64,000 nt of DNA from Pseudomonas viridiflava (GTDB lineage Bacteria > Pseudomonadota > Gammaproteobacteria > Pseudomonadales > Pseudomonadaceae): the NCBI GenBank assembly GCA_900596015.1, contig UVIF01000001.1, positions 992,937-1,056,936 of the forward strand. Reading direction: 5' to 3'. Below the pieces are notes generated by a model. That model was given only the letters and a program-made list of their open reading frames with translations. It had not been told where the DNA came from and did no database searches. This document shows positions 8,839-20,317 of this stretch, in pieces. The translations under genes were made by a program, and so were the position numbers. The first letter of the stretch is position 1; each line of letters begins with the position of its first letter.

Positions 8839-9330
8839 ATGGCGCCCATTGCAGCGGACAACGTGCAGCCGATACCGGCAAGCCTGGCTCGACGCCTGGC
8901 TGCGGCGACCTATGACCTGATCCTGTGTCTGGCGCTGCTGATGGCTGCCGTCGCGCTGTACAAGCTGGCGCAGGTGGGCTGGTACGGTGAGGCCCGCCTG
9001 CGCGCCCTTTCCGAGGCAGGTGCACTGGATCACGATCCATGGCTGTCGCTGCTGCTGACGAGTCTGTCGTTCGCTTTCTTTGCACGCTTCTGGACCCGCG
9101 CCGGACAAACCCTGGGCATGCAGGCCTGGGGCATTCGCGTGCAGAACACTGACGGCAGCACCATCAGCCTCGGCCAGGCGCTGCTGCGTTTCACGCTGGC
9201 AATGGTGTCCTGGCTATGCCTGGGGCTGGGTTGGTGGTGGATGCTGGTCGAGCGCCGCCAGCGCACCTGGCACGACCTGGGTTCACGCAGCCAGGTCGTG
9301 CGGATTGGCAAAGAAAAAACCGGCCACTGA
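8839..9330 (+). CDS. RDD family inner-membrane protein
   Basis: A 163-residue membrane protein with the RDD signature: LARRLAAATYDLIL near residues 14-27 (Arg and Asp of the first helix), then hydrophobic segments near 28-45, 72-90 and 114-135. The loop motif GQTLGMQAWGIRVQ (residues about 89-102) is typical. The family is poorly defined, with some members proposed as transporters. It converges with lptG and shares a terminator whose stem overlaps its stop codon. The ATG follows AAGGATCTTCA. Confidence 0.85.
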   Translation: MAPIAADNVQPIPASLARRLAAATYDLILCLALLMAAVALYKLAQVGWYGEARLRALSEAGALDHDPWLSLLLTSLSFAFFARFWTRAGQTLGMQAWGIRVQNTDGSTISLGQALLRFTLAMVSWLCLGLGWWWMLVERRQRTWHDLGSRSQVVRIGKEKTGH

Positions 9331-9340
9331 GGGCCGGTTC
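9314..9340 (-). terminator. Bidirectional terminator shared by lptFG and the RDD gene
   Basis: Perfect stem AACCGGCC / GGCCGGTT with a six-base loop. On the minus strand it is followed by a run of T (the A-run at 9313-9319), so it should terminate lptFG. The RDD stop codon lies inside the loop. Confidence 0.8.
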
Positions 9341-9358
9341 GAAGGTTGTCGCCAATCG

Positions 9359-10420
9359 CTAACCCGCGCGTCGCAACAGCCACAGTCCTGCCACCGCGCA
9401 GATTGCCGCAGGCAGTACCACCGCCAGTAGTGGCGGAAAGCCAAATACCAGGCTCGAAGGCCCCAGCAAGTCCTGGGCAATGCGGAACACGAAGCCCACC
9501 AGCACCCCGGTGAACACACGCTGGCCCAAGGTGACCGAGCGCAAGGGACCGAAGATGAAGGAGATGGCCATCAATACAAGTGCCGCCGTTACCAGCGGCT
9601 GAAGGACCTTGACCCAGAACGCGAGCCAGTACTGACCGTTGTTGAGGCCCTGGTCGGCCAGGTAGTGGATGTACCCCCACAGCCCGGAGATGGACAATGC
9701 TTCGGGTGCGACGATGACCGTGCTGAGCAACTGGGGTGTCAGGGAAACGTCCCAGCGCTCCTCGGCAGCTTTGACCACTTCACTGCGATCGGCGTGAAAC
9801 AGCGTGGTGGTGACCTCGCTCAACTGCCAGTGATCGCCGTCGTATTGCGCCTTGCGGGCAAAGCTGGCGCTGAGCATGTGGCGCTGATCATCGAAACGGT
9901 AGCGCGTCACCCCATACAGCAGGCCGCGTGGCTGCACCGTGTTGATGTGGATGAACTCGTCACCCTGGCGGTGCCACATGCCGTGCTTGCCGCTTTGCGC
10001 ATCGCCACTGCCCAGGGCCAGCGAGCGCTCGGCCTGAGCCTTGTTCTCTGCCGGCGGAGCGACGTATTCGCCTACCAGCACGCCTACCACCATCAGCACC
10101 AGCATCGGCTTCATCACGGCCCAGACAATGCGCCCGACCGAAACGCCCGCGGCGCGCATGATGGTCAACTCGCTGCTGCTGGCCAGACTGCCGAGGCCGA
10201 TCAGGCAGCCGATCAAAGCTGCCATCGGCAGCATGTCGTAGACCCGCCGCGGCGCAGTCAGGGCAACGTACTTGCCAGCATCGAACAAGGTATAGCTGTC
10301 GCTGACGTCGCCCATTTCATCGATGAAGGCGAACAGCGAAGCCAGCCCGAGAATGATGCCCAGCACCGCGAGGATGGCAACCGCCACGCTCATGCCGATG
10401 TAGCGATCAAGCTTGACCAT
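9359..10420 (-). CDS. lptG: LPS export ABC transporter permease LptG
   Basis: A 353-residue inner-membrane protein of the YjgP/YjgQ family. It begins MVKLDRYIGMSVAVAIL and has the usual plan: three N-terminal membrane helices (about 10-35, 60-85 and 100-120), a long periplasmic beta-jellyroll (about 130-260) and three C-terminal helices. With LptF and the LptB2 ATPase it extracts lipopolysaccharide from the inner membrane and hands it to LptC. Its start overlaps the end of lptF by 14 bp, so the two are translationally coupled. It ends at the terminator at 9314. Confidence 0.95.
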   Translation of the reverse strand: MVKLDRYIGMSVAVAILAVLGIILGLASLFAFIDEMGDVSDSYTLFDAGKYVALTAPRRVYDMLPMAALIGCLIGLGSLASSSELTIMRAAGVSVGRIVWAVMKPMLVLMVVGVLVGEYVAPPAENKAQAERSLALGSGDAQSGKHGMWHRQGDEFIHINTVQPRGLLYGVTRYRFDDQRHMLSASFARKAQYDGDHWQLSEVTTTLFHADRSEVVKAAEERWDVSLTPQLLSTVIVAPEALSISGLWGYIHYLADQGLNNGQYWLAFWVKVLQPLVTAALVLMAISFIFGPLRSVTLGQRVFTGVLVGFVFRIAQDLLGPSSLVFGFPPLLAVVLPAAICAVAGLWLLRRAG

Positions 10421-11531
10421 GGGTCACCCCCTTGGCACGACGGCTGGCACGGGCCAGCTTCATCGGTTCCCAATACATCAGCAGCAGGCCGATGGCCAGG
10501 AACAGCACGTGCACCCACCACATGCCCAGCGCTGCAGGCAGGCGGCCTTTTTCCATGGCGCTACGCGCGGCGATGAGCAGAGTCAGGTAGGCCATGTACA
10601 GGAGGATCGCCGGCAGCAATTTGAGGAAGCGGCCCTGGCGCGGGTTGACCCGCGACAACGGGACCGCCATCAGGGTCACGATGAATACCAGCACCGGCAG
10701 CGACAGACGCCACTGCAGTTCGGCCCGCGGCCGTGGATCGGTGCTGCCCCACAGCTCGCCGGTGGGGATGGCTTCGCGATCGGTGATGTCGCTGCTCACA
10801 TCCGGCTTGGGCAGGAGCACGCCATAGGTGTCGTACTGGATGGCGCGGTAGTTGGCCTCGCCCGGATTGCCGTCGTAGCGGAAGCCGTTTTCCAGGATCA
10901 GGTAGCGGTTGCCGTCGGCGCGCACTTCCTGGCGGCCCTTTTCAGCCACCAACACGGAAATCCCGCGGTCCTTGGCTTTGTCCTGGGACATGCGCTTCTC
11001 GGAAATGAACACGCCGCTGAGATCGACGCGGTTCTCCGAAAGGCTCTGGGTGTAGGTGACCCGTGTGCCATCGCGCAACGCCTGGAAGCGACCCGGCACC
11101 AGGGTGTCGAACTCGGTCATGGCGTCCTGCTGGTTGATGATCGTGGCGACCTGAGCAACGCCCTGCGGGGCAAGGCTCAGGCTCAGCCAGGCCACCAGCA
11201 GGGCGACCAGTGCCGCCGGAGCCAGGGTAATGGCCAACAGGCGCTGCTGGCTCATGCCGGTGGCGGAAAGCACGGTCATCTCGCTTTCCAGGTACAGGCG
11301 TCCGTACGCCAGCAGGATACCCAGGAACAGGCCCAGCGGCAGGATCAGTTGCAGGAAGCCCGGCAGGCGGAAACCCATGATCATGAACAGCACGCCAGGG
11401 TCCAGGATGCCGGACGCCGCCTGGGCCAGATACTTGATGAAGCGCCCGCTCATGATGATCACCAGGAGCACGGCACTCACGGCGCTCATTGTGATCATGA
11501 CCTCACGGGACAGATAACGGAAAACGATCAA
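10407..11531 (-). CDS. lptF: LPS export ABC transporter permease LptF
   Basis: A 374-residue inner-membrane partner of LptG with the same architecture of two three-helix bundles around a periplasmic jellyroll. I place the start at a TTG codon (position 11531) giving the conserved N-terminus MIVFRYLSREV; CTGGAG lies eight bases upstream. The open frame extends 44 codons further but that part is not conserved-looking. Lengths of E. coli LptF (366) support this. It is divergent from pepA, a common gammaproteobacterial arrangement, and the two promoters must share the 262-bp gap. Confidence 0.92.
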   Translation of the reverse strand: MIVFRYLSREVMITMSAVSAVLLVIIMSGRFIKYLAQAASGILDPGVLFMIMGFRLPGFLQLILPLGLFLGILLAYGRLYLESEMTVLSATGMSQQRLLAITLAPAALVALLVAWLSLSLAPQGVAQVATIINQQDAMTEFDTLVPGRFQALRDGTRVTYTQSLSENRVDLSGVFISEKRMSQDKAKDRGISVLVAEKGRQEVRADGNRYLILENGFRYDGNPGEANYRAIQYDTYGVLLPKPDVSSDITDREAIPTGELWGSTDPRPRAELQWRLSLPVLVFIVTLMAVPLSRVNPRQGRFLKLLPAILLYMAYLTLLIAARSAMEKGRLPAALGMWWVHVLFLAIGLLLMYWEPMKLARASRRAKGVTHGQA

Positions 11532-11667
11532 ACCAGACACTCCAGGGTCGTCGCGCGCAGGCAGCCCGACAGGGGAACGTAGCAGCCAGGACAGGGGCCG
11601 GTCCGCTTGAGCGGGCCAGGTAAAAAGTCGCCGCATTATCCTGTGAAAGGCTGTGCCTGTCACTTAA

Positions 11668-13284
<1,617 letters not shown>

Positions 13285-13301
13285 TGCCTCAAGTCCGCGT
13301 C

Positions 13302-13374
13302 GGTCTTTTCGCGGGCAGAGCCCCGCTCCCACACAAGCATGCTTCCTGTGGGAGGGGGCTCTGCCCGCGAAGAG
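13302..13374. repeat. REP pair (GGGAGCGGGCTCTGCCCGCGAA type)
   Basis: Two copies face each other: an inverted copy TTCGCGGGCAGAGCCCCGCTC at 13308 and a direct copy GGGAGGGGGCTCTGCCCGCGA at 13350. They could fold into one long hairpin in the pepA-holC transcript. Confidence 0.85.
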
Positions 13375-13406
13375 GGCGACTCGGTCTCAAGCACCAGGAA
13401 CACGCC

Positions 13407-13835
13407 ATGCCCCAAGTCGACTTCTATGTCCTGCCTACTCCCCTGCCCGCCGCACGCCTGGATTTCGCCTGCAAGTTGGCTGAAAAAGCCTGGCGGTTGG
13501 GTCACCGGGTGTACATTCATTGCACCGACGCCGCCCAGCGCGAGGCACTGGACGCGCGCCTGTGGAGTTTCAAGGGTGAAAGCTTCGTGCCTCACAGCCT
13601 CGAAGAGGACGACCCTCACGCGCCCGTCACATTGGGCATCGCAGCGCAGGCGGCAGGCCATGACGATCTCCTGATCAACCTGGCCTTGAACGTTCCAGGC
13701 TTTGCCAGCCAGTTCGCACGCGTTGCCGAAATCGTTGTTGAAGACCCTGCTATTCGTCAGGCCGCCCGGGAGAGTTTTCGTTTCTACCGTGAACAAGGCT
13801 ATCCTCTGCAAGACCACCGCTTATCGCGACTTTGA
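13407..13835 (+). CDS. holC: DNA polymerase III subunit chi
   Basis: A 142-residue protein of the HolC family. Chi links the clamp loader, through psi, to single-stranded DNA-binding protein at the replication fork. It begins MPQVDFYVLP and has the Rossmann-like fold segments expected, including KAWRLGHRVYIHC (residues about 30-42) and DLLINLALNVPGFASQFARVAEIV (about 88-111). It lies between pepA and valS, the usual position in gammaproteobacteria. ATG preceded by CAGGAACACGCC. A holD-like psi gene is also in this window, at 57998. Confidence 0.94.
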   Translation: MPQVDFYVLPTPLPAARLDFACKLAEKAWRLGHRVYIHCTDAAQREALDARLWSFKGESFVPHSLEEDDPHAPVTLGIAAQAAGHDDLLINLALNVPGFASQFARVAEIVVEDPAIRQAARESFRFYREQGYPLQDHRLSRL

Positions 13836-13842
13836 GCCCAAG

Positions 13843-14226
13843 ATGGACAACAACACCAAGCCCTTGCCTAAATCCGTACACCTGCTGGACGACCTCGAGT
13901 CGATCCGCAAGCTGCTCGGCGACGACACTCTGCAACCACCGTTGCTGACCGACGCCGTGGTTCGCAGCGAGCCCGAGGTGCCATTGCTGTTCGAACTGCA
14001 TGACGAACCCGTGACCACTGCACCGGCGGCCCTGCCGTCGGAACCGGCGGCGGCACCCAGCCCAGCGCAGAATCGCCAGGATACCTTGCTGCACCTGGAC
14101 GCCGAACTGCGCGCCGCCGCTCAGTTGATCATGCAGGACGTGATCGACGACTTCGCGCCTCACATCGAAACCGAGATCAAGCGCCGCCTCGAGGCCCGCA
14201 TGGAAAGGTTGCTGAACCAGCCCTGA
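13843..14226 (+). CDS. Hypothetical protein between holC and valS
   Basis: A 127-residue protein with no domain I can name. It has a proline/alanine-rich, probably disordered middle (about residues 55-80) and a helical C-terminus with alternating charges (residues 85-127, ending ARMERLLNQP). It starts seven bases after the holC stop, so it is likely co-transcribed with holC. Proteins of this kind at this position occur in other Pseudomonas genomes; a link with the polymerase clamp loader is only positional. Confidence 0.7.
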   Translation: MDNNTKPLPKSVHLLDDLESIRKLLGDDTLQPPLLTDAVVRSEPEVPLLFELHDEPVTTAPAALPSEPAAAPSPAQNRQDTLLHLDAELRAAAQLIMQDVIDDFAPHIETEIKRRLEARMERLLNQP

Positions 14227-14244
14227 TCCCCTTCCCCCGCCCTT

Positions 14245-14360
14245 CGCAGCCACGGACCGCTCGCCTACTACCGTAGGAGCGGTCATCGGTCGCGAAACAG
14301 GCGCTACGGTGCGTCAGCCATACCGAATCGCGCCCATTGCGGCCACGGACCGCTCCTACG
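14245..14360. repeat. REP cluster (GTAGGAGCGGTCATCGGTCGCGAAA type)
   Basis: A direct copy begins at 14273 and an inverted copy (GGCCACGGACCGCTCCTAC) ends at 14359, with a degenerate arm at 14247. This is a second REP family, distinct from the one before holC. It fills most of the gap before valS. Confidence 0.8.
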
Positions 14361-14446
14361 CAGCCCGCCTCCCTCCCATAGCCGCCGTATCCCCGCTATA
14401 CTTCCCGGCTTTCTTTGAATAAATGCCTTATAGGGTCCCGCCGCGC

Positions 14447-17293
14447 ATGGATAAGACCTACCAGCCGCACGCTATCGAAACTTCCTGGTACCAGACCTGG
14501 GAGGCCGAGAACTATTTCGCCCCGCAAGGTGCCGGCGACTCCTACACCATCATGATTCCGCCGCCGAACGTCACCGGCAGCCTGCACATGGGCCACGGTT
14601 TCAACAACGCCATCATGGACGCGCTGATCCGTTTTCGTCGCATGCAGGGTCGCAACACCCTGTGGCAGCCGGGTACCGACCACGCCGGGATCGCCACGCA
14701 GATGCTGGTCGAGCGTCAGATCGAAGCTCAGGGTCTGAATCGCCATGACCTGGGCCGGGAAAAATTCCTGGAAAAGATCTGGGAATGGAAAGACCAATCT
14801 GGTGGCAACATCAGCCGCCAGATCCGCCGCCTGGGCTCGTCGGTCGACTGGAGCCGCGAACGTTTCACCATGGATGACGGCCTCTCCGAAGCGGTCAAGG
14901 AAGCCTTCGTGCGCCTGCACGAAGACGGTCTGATCTACCGCGGCAAGCGCCTGGTCAACTGGGATACCAAGCTGCACACGGCCATCTCCGACCTGGAAGT
15001 GGAAAACCACGACGAAAAGGGTTTCCTCTGGAACCTCAAGTACCCGCTGGCAGACGGCGCGAAAACCGCCGAAGGCAATGACTTCCTGATCGTTGCCACC
15101 ACGCGCCCGGAAACCATGCTCGGTGACGCCGCCGTCGCGGTGAACCCGAACGACGAGCGCTACCAGGCCTTGATCGGCAAATTCGTCGAACTGCCACTGG
15201 TAGGCCGCCGGATTCCGATCATCGCCGACGACTATTGCGACCCTGAGTTCGGTACCGGTTGCGTGAAAATCACCCCGGCCCACGATTTCAACGACTACGA
15301 AGTCGGCAAGCGCCATAACCTGCCGCTGCTCAACATCTTCGACAAGAATGCCCAGGTGCTGGCCAGTGCCCAGGTGTTCAACCTTGACGGGACCCTGAAC
15401 GACAGCGTGGACGGCACCTTGCCCGGCGAATACGCCGGCCTGGACCGCTTTGAGGCACGCAAGCAGATCGTCGCCGCGTTCGACGCCGCCGGCCTGCTGG
15501 TCAGCGTCGACGACCATGCCTTGAAAGTGCCGAAGGGCGATCGCTCCGGTACGGTCATCGAGCCTTGGCTGACGGACCAGTGGTACGTGTCCACCAAACC
15601 TTTGGCGGAGCCAGCCATCGCTGCCGTCGAAGACGGGCGCATCCAGTTCGTGCCCAAGCAGTACGAAAACATGTACTTCTCCTGGATGCGTGACATCCAG
15701 GACTGGTGCATCAGCCGCCAGCTCTGGTGGGGCCACCGCATTCCGGCCTGGTACGACGAGTCCGGCAAGGTCTATGTCGGCCGTAGCGAAGAGGAAGTGC
15801 GCAGCAAGCACGGCTTGAGCGCCGACGTGACGCTCAACCAGGACAACGACGTACTGGACACCTGGTTCAGCTCGGGCCTGTGGACCTTCTCCACCCTGGG
15901 CTGGCCGGAACAGACCGAATTCCTGAAGAAATTCCACAGCACCGACGTGCTGGTCACCGGCTTCGACATCATCTTCTTCTGGGTCGCCCGGATGATCATG
16001 TTGACCATGCACCTGGTCAAGGACGAGAACGGTACCCCGCAGGTGCCGTTCAAGACCGTCTACGTGCATGGCCTGGTGCGTGACGGCCAGGGCCAGAAGA
16101 TGTCCAAGTCCAAGGGCAACGTGCTTGACCCGCTGGACATCATCGACGGTATCGAGCTCGAAGCCCTGGTGGAAAAACGCACCAGCGGCCTGATGCAGCC
16201 CAAGCTCGCGAAGAAGATCGAAAAGCAAACCCGCGACGAGTTCGAAGGCGGCATCGCCAGCTACGGCACCGACGCCTTGCGCTTCACCTTCTGTTCGCTG
16301 GCGTCCACCGGTCGCGACATCAAGTTCGACATGGGCCGCGTCGAAGGCTATCGCAACTTCTGCAACAAGATCTGGAACGCCGCGCGCTACGTGCTCGACA
16401 AGGGCGAGGATTGTGGCCAGAACGGCGAAGCCTACGAGCTGTCGCTGGCCGATCGCTGGATCATCTCGCAACTGCAGCGCACCGAAGCCGAGGTGACCCG
16501 CCACCTCGACCAGTTCCGTTTCGACCTGGCCGCCCAGGCGCTCTACGAGTTCATCTGGAACCAGTATTGCGACTGGTACCTGGAGCTGTCCAAGCCTGTG
16601 CTGTGGGACGAAAACGCGCCGATCGAGCGTCAGCGCGGTACTCGCCGCACCTTGGTACGCGTGCTCGAAGTGGCGCTGCGCCTGGCGCATCCGTTCATGC
16701 CGTTCATCACCGAAGAAATCTGGCAGCGCCTCGCGCCGCTCGCCGGCGTGCAGGGCAAGACGATCATGCTGCAGCCTTGGCCGGTGGCCAACGAAAGCCG
16801 CATCGATACCGCAGCCGAAGATGACATCGAGTGGCTCAAGGGCCTGATGCTGGGCGTGCGCAACATCCGTGGCGAGATGAACATCGGTCCAGGCAAGCCG
16901 CTGGCGCTGTTCCTCAAGAACACCGGCAGCCAGGACCAGCGTCGCCTGCAGGAGAACGATGCCTTGCTGCGCAAGCTCGCCAAGCTGGAATCCATCACCG
17001 TGCTCGCCGATGGCCAGGAGGCGCCTTTGAGTGCCACTGCGCTGGTCGGCGAGATGGAAGTGCTGGTGCCCATGGCCGGCCTGATCGACAAGGATGCCGA
17101 GCTGGCGCGCCTGGACAAGGAGATCCAGCGTCTGAACGGTGAAGTGGCACGCGTGGGCGGCAAGTTGTCCAATGCAGCCTTCGTCGACAAGGCGCCTCCC
17201 GCCGTTATCGACAAAGAGCGCGCCAAACTGGCCGAAGCCGAACAAGCCTTGACCAAGCTGGCCGAACAGCACGCGCGGATCGCCAGCCTGTAA
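14447..17293 (+). CDS. valS: Valyl-tRNA synthetase
   Basis: A 948-residue class I aminoacyl-tRNA synthetase that charges tRNA-Val. The ATP-binding HIGH-type motif appears as GSLHMGHG (about residues 43-50) and the KMSKS loop as KMSKSKGN near residue 552. The editing (CP1) domain lies between them. The C-terminal coiled-coil arm (about 880-948, rich in Lys/Glu/Ala) is present. I chose the ATG at 14447 ([11 protein letters not shown]), eight codons inside the longest open frame, because it matches the family N-terminus. Confidence 0.97.
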   Translation: MDKTYQPHAIETSWYQTWEAENYFAPQGAGDSYTIMIPPPNVTGSLHMGHGFNNAIMDALIRFRRMQGRNTLWQPGTDHAGIATQMLVERQIEAQGLNRHDLGREKFLEKIWEWKDQSGGNISRQIRRLGSSVDWSRERFTMDDGLSEAVKEAFVRLHEDGLIYRGKRLVNWDTKLHTAISDLEVENHDEKGFLWNLKYPLADGAKTAEGNDFLIVATTRPETMLGDAAVAVNPNDERYQALIGKFVELPLVGRRIPIIADDYCDPEFGTGCVKITPAHDFNDYEVGKRHNLPLLNIFDKNAQVLASAQVFNLDGTLNDSVDGTLPGEYAGLDRFEARKQIVAAFDAAGLLVSVDDHALKVPKGDRSGTVIEPWLTDQWYVSTKPLAEPAIAAVEDGRIQFVPKQYENMYFSWMRDIQDWCISRQLWWGHRIPAWYDESGKVYVGRSEEEVRSKHGLSADVTLNQDNDVLDTWFSSGLWTFSTLGWPEQTEFLKKFHSTDVLVTGFDIIFFWVARMIMLTMHLVKDENGTPQVPFKTVYVHGLVRDGQGQKMSKSKGNVLDPLDIIDGIELEALVEKRTSGLMQPKLAKKIEKQTRDEFEGGIASYGTDALRFTFCSLASTGRDIKFDMGRVEGYRNFCNKIWNAARYVLDKGEDCGQNGEAYELSLADRWIISQLQRTEAEVTRHLDQFRFDLAAQALYEFIWNQYCDWYLELSKPVLWDENAPIERQRGTRRTLVRVLEVALRLAHPFMPFITEEIWQRLAPLAGVQGKTIMLQPWPVANESRIDTAAEDDIEWLKGLMLGVRNIRGEMNIGPGKPLALFLKNTGSQDQRRLQENDALLRKLAKLESITVLADGQEAPLSATALVGEMEVLVPMAGLIDKDAELARLDKEIQRLNGEVARVGGKLSNAAFVDKAPPAVIDKERAKLAEAEQALTKLAEQHARIASL

Positions 17294-17302
17294 TCCGTCT
17301 CG

Positions 17303-17396
17303 CGGGCCTCATCGCGGGCGCTGCTCGCCCCCACAGAGATCTATGCAACCCTGTAGATCCTTGTGGGAGCCGGCTCTGCCCGCAAAGAGGCCAGCA
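17303..17396. repeat. REP pair after valS
   Basis: An inverted degenerate copy (CGCGGGCGCTGCTCGCCCCCAC) and a direct copy (TGTGGGAGCCGGCTCTGCCC) face each other across about 30 bp. Probably the 3' end structure of the valS transcript. Confidence 0.75.
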
Positions 17397-17416
17397 GCCC
17401 CACCGGTAACCTCCCC

Positions 17417-18370
17417 ATGTCCACCCCGCAAAAACCCACCCTGCACCCGCGCAACCGCCATCAGGGCCGCTACGACTTCCCGCAGCTGATCAAGGCCCAT
17501 CCGGACCTTGCCCGGTTCGTCATCCTCAACCCGTACGGCAAGCAAAGCATCGACTTCGCCGACCCGGCGGCGGTGAAGGTATTCAACCGGGCCCTGCTCG
17601 GAGCGTTGTACGGCATCCGCCACTGGGATATCCCGGACGGCTACCTGTGCCCCCCCATCCCGGGGCGCGCCGACTATCTGCACTGCCTGGCGGACCTGCT
17701 GGCCGAAAGCAACGGCGCAGAGATTCCGAGAGGCACTGCGGTGAAGGCACTGGATGTAGGTGTGGGCGCCAACTGCATCTATCCATTGCTGGGGCACAGT
17801 GACTATCGCTGGCAGTTCGTGGGGTCCGACATAGATCCGGTGGCGTTGGCCTCGGCCAACACCATCGTCCAGGCCAACAAGCTGGGCAAGGCCATCACCC
17901 TGCGCCTGCAAAGCCAGCCACGGCAGATTCTTCAGGGCCTGATAGGCGCCGGTGAACGGTTCGCCGTGACCCTGTGCAACCCACCATTCCATGCTTCGCT
18001 GGAGGAGGCGACGCGTGGTAGCCAGCGCAAGTGGCGTGCCCTGGGCAAGGCCGATCCCAAGCGCAAGCTGCCGGTGCTGAACTTCGGTGGGCAGAACACC
18101 GAGCTGTGGTGCGAGGGGGGCGAGATTCGCTTCGTGACGCAGTTGATCAACGAAAGCGTGGCGCTGGGCAAGCAGGTGCTGTGGTTTTCCACTCTGGTGT
18201 CCAAGGCTTCCAACCTGGCGGCCATCCAGGCAAGCTTGAGCAAGGTCCAGGCGGCCCAGGTACGGGTGGTGGAAATGGGTCAGGGCCAGAAGCAAAGCCG
18301 CTTCGTCGCCTGGACCTTTCAGCCCGAGCAGGCACGCACTACCTGGTTCAGCTCACTACAAACCTCGTAG
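17417..18370 (+). CDS. rlmF: 23S rRNA m6A1618 methyltransferase RlmF
   Basis: A 317-residue SAM-dependent methyltransferase that methylates N6 of A1618 in 23S rRNA. The SAM-binding motif is [15 protein letters not shown] (about residues 113-127) and the catalytic N6-adenine motif is NPPF in LCNPPFHAS (about 187-195). The N-terminal [12 protein letters not shown] is characteristic of this family. The ATG at 17417 lacks a strong ribosome-binding site but gives the family's usual N-terminus. It stands alone between REP clusters. Confidence 0.92.
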   Translation: MSTPQKPTLHPRNRHQGRYDFPQLIKAHPDLARFVILNPYGKQSIDFADPAAVKVFNRALLGALYGIRHWDIPDGYLCPPIPGRADYLHCLADLLAESNGAEIPRGTAVKALDVGVGANCIYPLLGHSDYRWQFVGSDIDPVALASANTIVQANKLGKAITLRLQSQPRQILQGLIGAGERFAVTLCNPPFHASLEEATRGSQRKWRALGKADPKRKLPVLNFGGQNTELWCEGGEIRFVTQLINESVALGKQVLWFSTLVSKASNLAAIQASLSKVQAAQVRVVEMGQGQKQSRFVAWTFQPEQARTTWFSSLQTS

Positions 18371-18455
18371 GAGCGGTCATCGGCCGCGAAACAGACGCTG
18401 CGGTGGATCAGGCGTACCGCGGCGCGCCCTTCGCGGGCAGAGCCCGCTCCCACAG
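18366..18455. repeat. Mixed REP pair after rlmF
   Basis: A direct copy of the GTAGGAGCGGTCATCGGCCG family starts inside the rlmF stop codon region, and an inverted copy of the other family (TTCGCGGGCAGAGCCCGCTC) ends at 18450. The two arms belong to different REP families, so they would not pair perfectly. Confidence 0.8.
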
Positions 18456-18477
18456 GGTCGGGTACATTTCGCGGGCA

Positions 18478-18516
18478 CAAAAAAACCGCGCCCGGGTTGA
18501 CCCGCGGCACGGTTCG
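18478..18516 (-). terminator. Probable terminator of hupN
   Basis: On the minus strand a GC-rich interrupted stem (around CCGCGGG and CCCGGGCGCGG) is followed by seven T. It begins 15 bp after the hupN stop. Confidence 0.65.
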
Positions 18517-18530
18517 TCGAGCCGTTACAA

Positions 18531-18812
18531 TTACTTGTTGACGGAATCGGTCAGCACTTTGGCTGGGACGAACTTGACGACTTTCTTGGCAGCGATTTCG
18601 ATGGCAGCGCCGGTCGAAGGGTTACGGCCGGTACGGGCAGGACGCTCGGTGATCTTCAGCTTGCCGATACCAGGCAAGGTGATCTCGTTGCCATTTTCCA
18701 ATTGATCGGCAACGATCTGGCCCAGCTGCTCGATAGCGTTGCGCGCGGTGGTTTTCGGCGCGTCGATAGCTTCAGCGATATCGGCGATCAGTTGGTCTTT
18801 GGTTAATGCCAT
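18531..18812 (-). CDS. hupN: HU-family nucleoid DNA-binding protein
   Basis: A 93-residue HU/IHF-fold protein that bends and wraps DNA. The DNA-binding arm carries RPARTGRNPSTGAAIEI (residues about 58-74) with the intercalating proline. Length and sequence match HU rather than IHF. Of the Pseudomonas HU paralogues (HupA, HupB, HupN), the neighbourhood next to rlmF, valS and yejK points to HupN. It is divergent from yejK, another nucleoid-associated gene, across 408 bp. Confidence 0.9.
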   Translation of the reverse strand: MALTKDQLIADIAEAIDAPKTTARNAIEQLGQIVADQLENGNEITLPGIGKLKITERPARTGRNPSTGAAIEIAAKKVVKFVPAKVLTDSVNK

Positions 18813-19220
18813 GGTGGTGTACCTTCCCTATCAAATTCAATTGGATTGCAAAGTGCAGCGTAAGTCGGAGCCGGGCGTGCGACGTCCGCCGGGGCTCACG
18901 TTTCGGTCATGCCAATCGCCATTGTAGATACCCAGAATGGCGTTTGGTTCGACTCGAAAGCCGCTCTCTGCGGGGCTTCACGGCCTTGTGGGCCGCAAGA
19001 CCGGGCAAAACTAGCACAGAGCCAGACAAATATCCGCCACTAGCGGGCCTTTTATTCAGCTTTATCATGGGTTTGGCCGAAAAGTAGACGATTTCGTCGT
19101 TTCAGCGCATGCACCCGTCACCAGCAATCCGTAAAACCCCTATCTACGTTACACTTCGCCCCTTTGCCGCACGGCTCGCCACGTCCACCGTGCCCGTCAA
19201 ACAGACCAGCCGAGAAGCCC
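18813..19220. other. Divergent promoter region between hupN and yejK
   Basis: The 408-bp gap holds no gene I can support. Next to hupN there is an AT-rich stretch with the ribosome-binding site GGGAAGGTACACC (minus strand). A short hairpin-rich section (18960-19000) is present. The yejK ribosome-binding site is weak (GAGAAGCCC). Confidence 0.5.
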
Positions 19221-20228
19221 ATGCCGATCCGTCACTGCATCGTCCACTTGATCGACAAGAAACCCGACGGTACCCCCGCCGTGCTTCACGCGCGCGACAG
19301 CGAGCTGGCCGAGTCCAGCGCCATCGAGTATCTGCTTGCCGACCTCAATGAAAGCTACAACGCCAAGCAGGGCAAGGCCTGGGGCTTCTTCCATGCCGAG
19401 TCCGGGGCACACCCCTTCAGTGGCTGGCTCAAGGACTATCTGGACGAGGGTCGCGACTTCACCCAGTTCAGCCGCACGGCCGTCGAGCATTTGCAGAAAC
19501 TGATGGAAGAATCGAATCTGTCCACAGGCGGGCACGTCCTGTTCGCGCACTACCAGCAGGGCATGACCGATTACCTGGCCATTGCCCTGCTGCACCACAG
19601 CGAAGGCGTGGCAGTGACATCAGAGCTCGACGTCACCCCGTCGCGGCACCTGGACCTGGGGCAGTTGCACCTGGCGGCACGCATCAACCTGTCGGAGTGG
19701 CAGAACAACAAGCAGTCCAAGCAGTACATCTCGTTCATCAAAGGCAAGAACGGCAAGAAGGTCTCGGAGTATTTCCGCGACTTCATCGGCTGCCAGGAGG
19801 GCGTCGACGGCCCGGGCGAAACGCGGACATTGCTCAAGGCCTTCAGCGACTTCGTCGAGAGCGAGGACATGCCCGAAGAGTCTGCGCGGGAAAAAACCCA
19901 AACCCTGGTGGAGTACGCCACCAGCCAGAGCAAGATGGGCGAGCCGGTGACCTTGAAGGAGTTGTCGGGCTTGATCGATGAAGAGCGCCCGCAGGCGTTC
20001 TACGACCATATCCGCAACAAGGATTATGGTCTGTCACCGGAAATCCCGGCGGACAAGCGTACCCTCAACCAGTTTCGCCGCTTCACCGGGCGTGCCGAGG
20101 GGTTGTCGATCAGTTTCGAAGCCCATTTGCTCGGCTCCAAGATCGAATACGATGAAGAAGCAGGCACCTTGATCATCAAGGGCCTGCCCTCCCAACTGAC
20201 CGATCAACTCAAACGCCGCAAGGATTGA
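19221..20228 (+). CDS. yejK: Nucleoid-associated protein YejK (NdpA)
   Basis: A 335-residue cytoplasmic protein of the 37-kDa nucleoid-associated family. It begins [14 protein letters not shown], the family start, and keeps conserved segments such as [17 protein letters not shown] (about residues 74-90), [21 protein letters not shown] (split across about 192-212) and the C-terminal [19 protein letters not shown]. Its molecular role is unclear beyond association with the nucleoid. The start at 19221 was chosen over an upstream in-frame ATG at 19164 on family length. Confidence 0.93.
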   Translation: MPIRHCIVHLIDKKPDGTPAVLHARDSELAESSAIEYLLADLNESYNAKQGKAWGFFHAESGAHPFSGWLKDYLDEGRDFTQFSRTAVEHLQKLMEESNLSTGGHVLFAHYQQGMTDYLAIALLHHSEGVAVTSELDVTPSRHLDLGQLHLAARINLSEWQNNKQSKQYISFIKGKNGKKVSEYFRDFIGCQEGVDGPGETRTLLKAFSDFVESEDMPEESAREKTQTLVEYATSQSKMGEPVTLKELSGLIDEERPQAFYDHIRNKDYGLSPEIPADKRTLNQFRRFTGRAEGLSISFEAHLLGSKIEYDEEAGTLIIKGLPSQLTDQLKRRKD

Positions 20229-20260
20229 GCTGAGCCTGCGGAGCTCGAACCCATCCGTAT

Positions 20261-20300
20261 CAGCGGTCAGCGGCCGCGAAGCAGGCGCCGCGGTGTATCC
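20261..20300. repeat. Single degenerate REP after yejK
   Basis: One degenerate copy of the GAGCGGTCATCGGCCGCGAA family, in the 90-bp gap between the convergent yejK and GST-like genes. Only one arm is recognisable. Confidence 0.6.
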
Positions 20301-20317
20301 AATCGAACGCAGAGCAG

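Noticed and set aside
14396..17272. 958-codon minus-strand open frame opposite valS
   Set aside because: It covers valS almost exactly and its translation is low-complexity and family-less; it exists because of high third-position GC.
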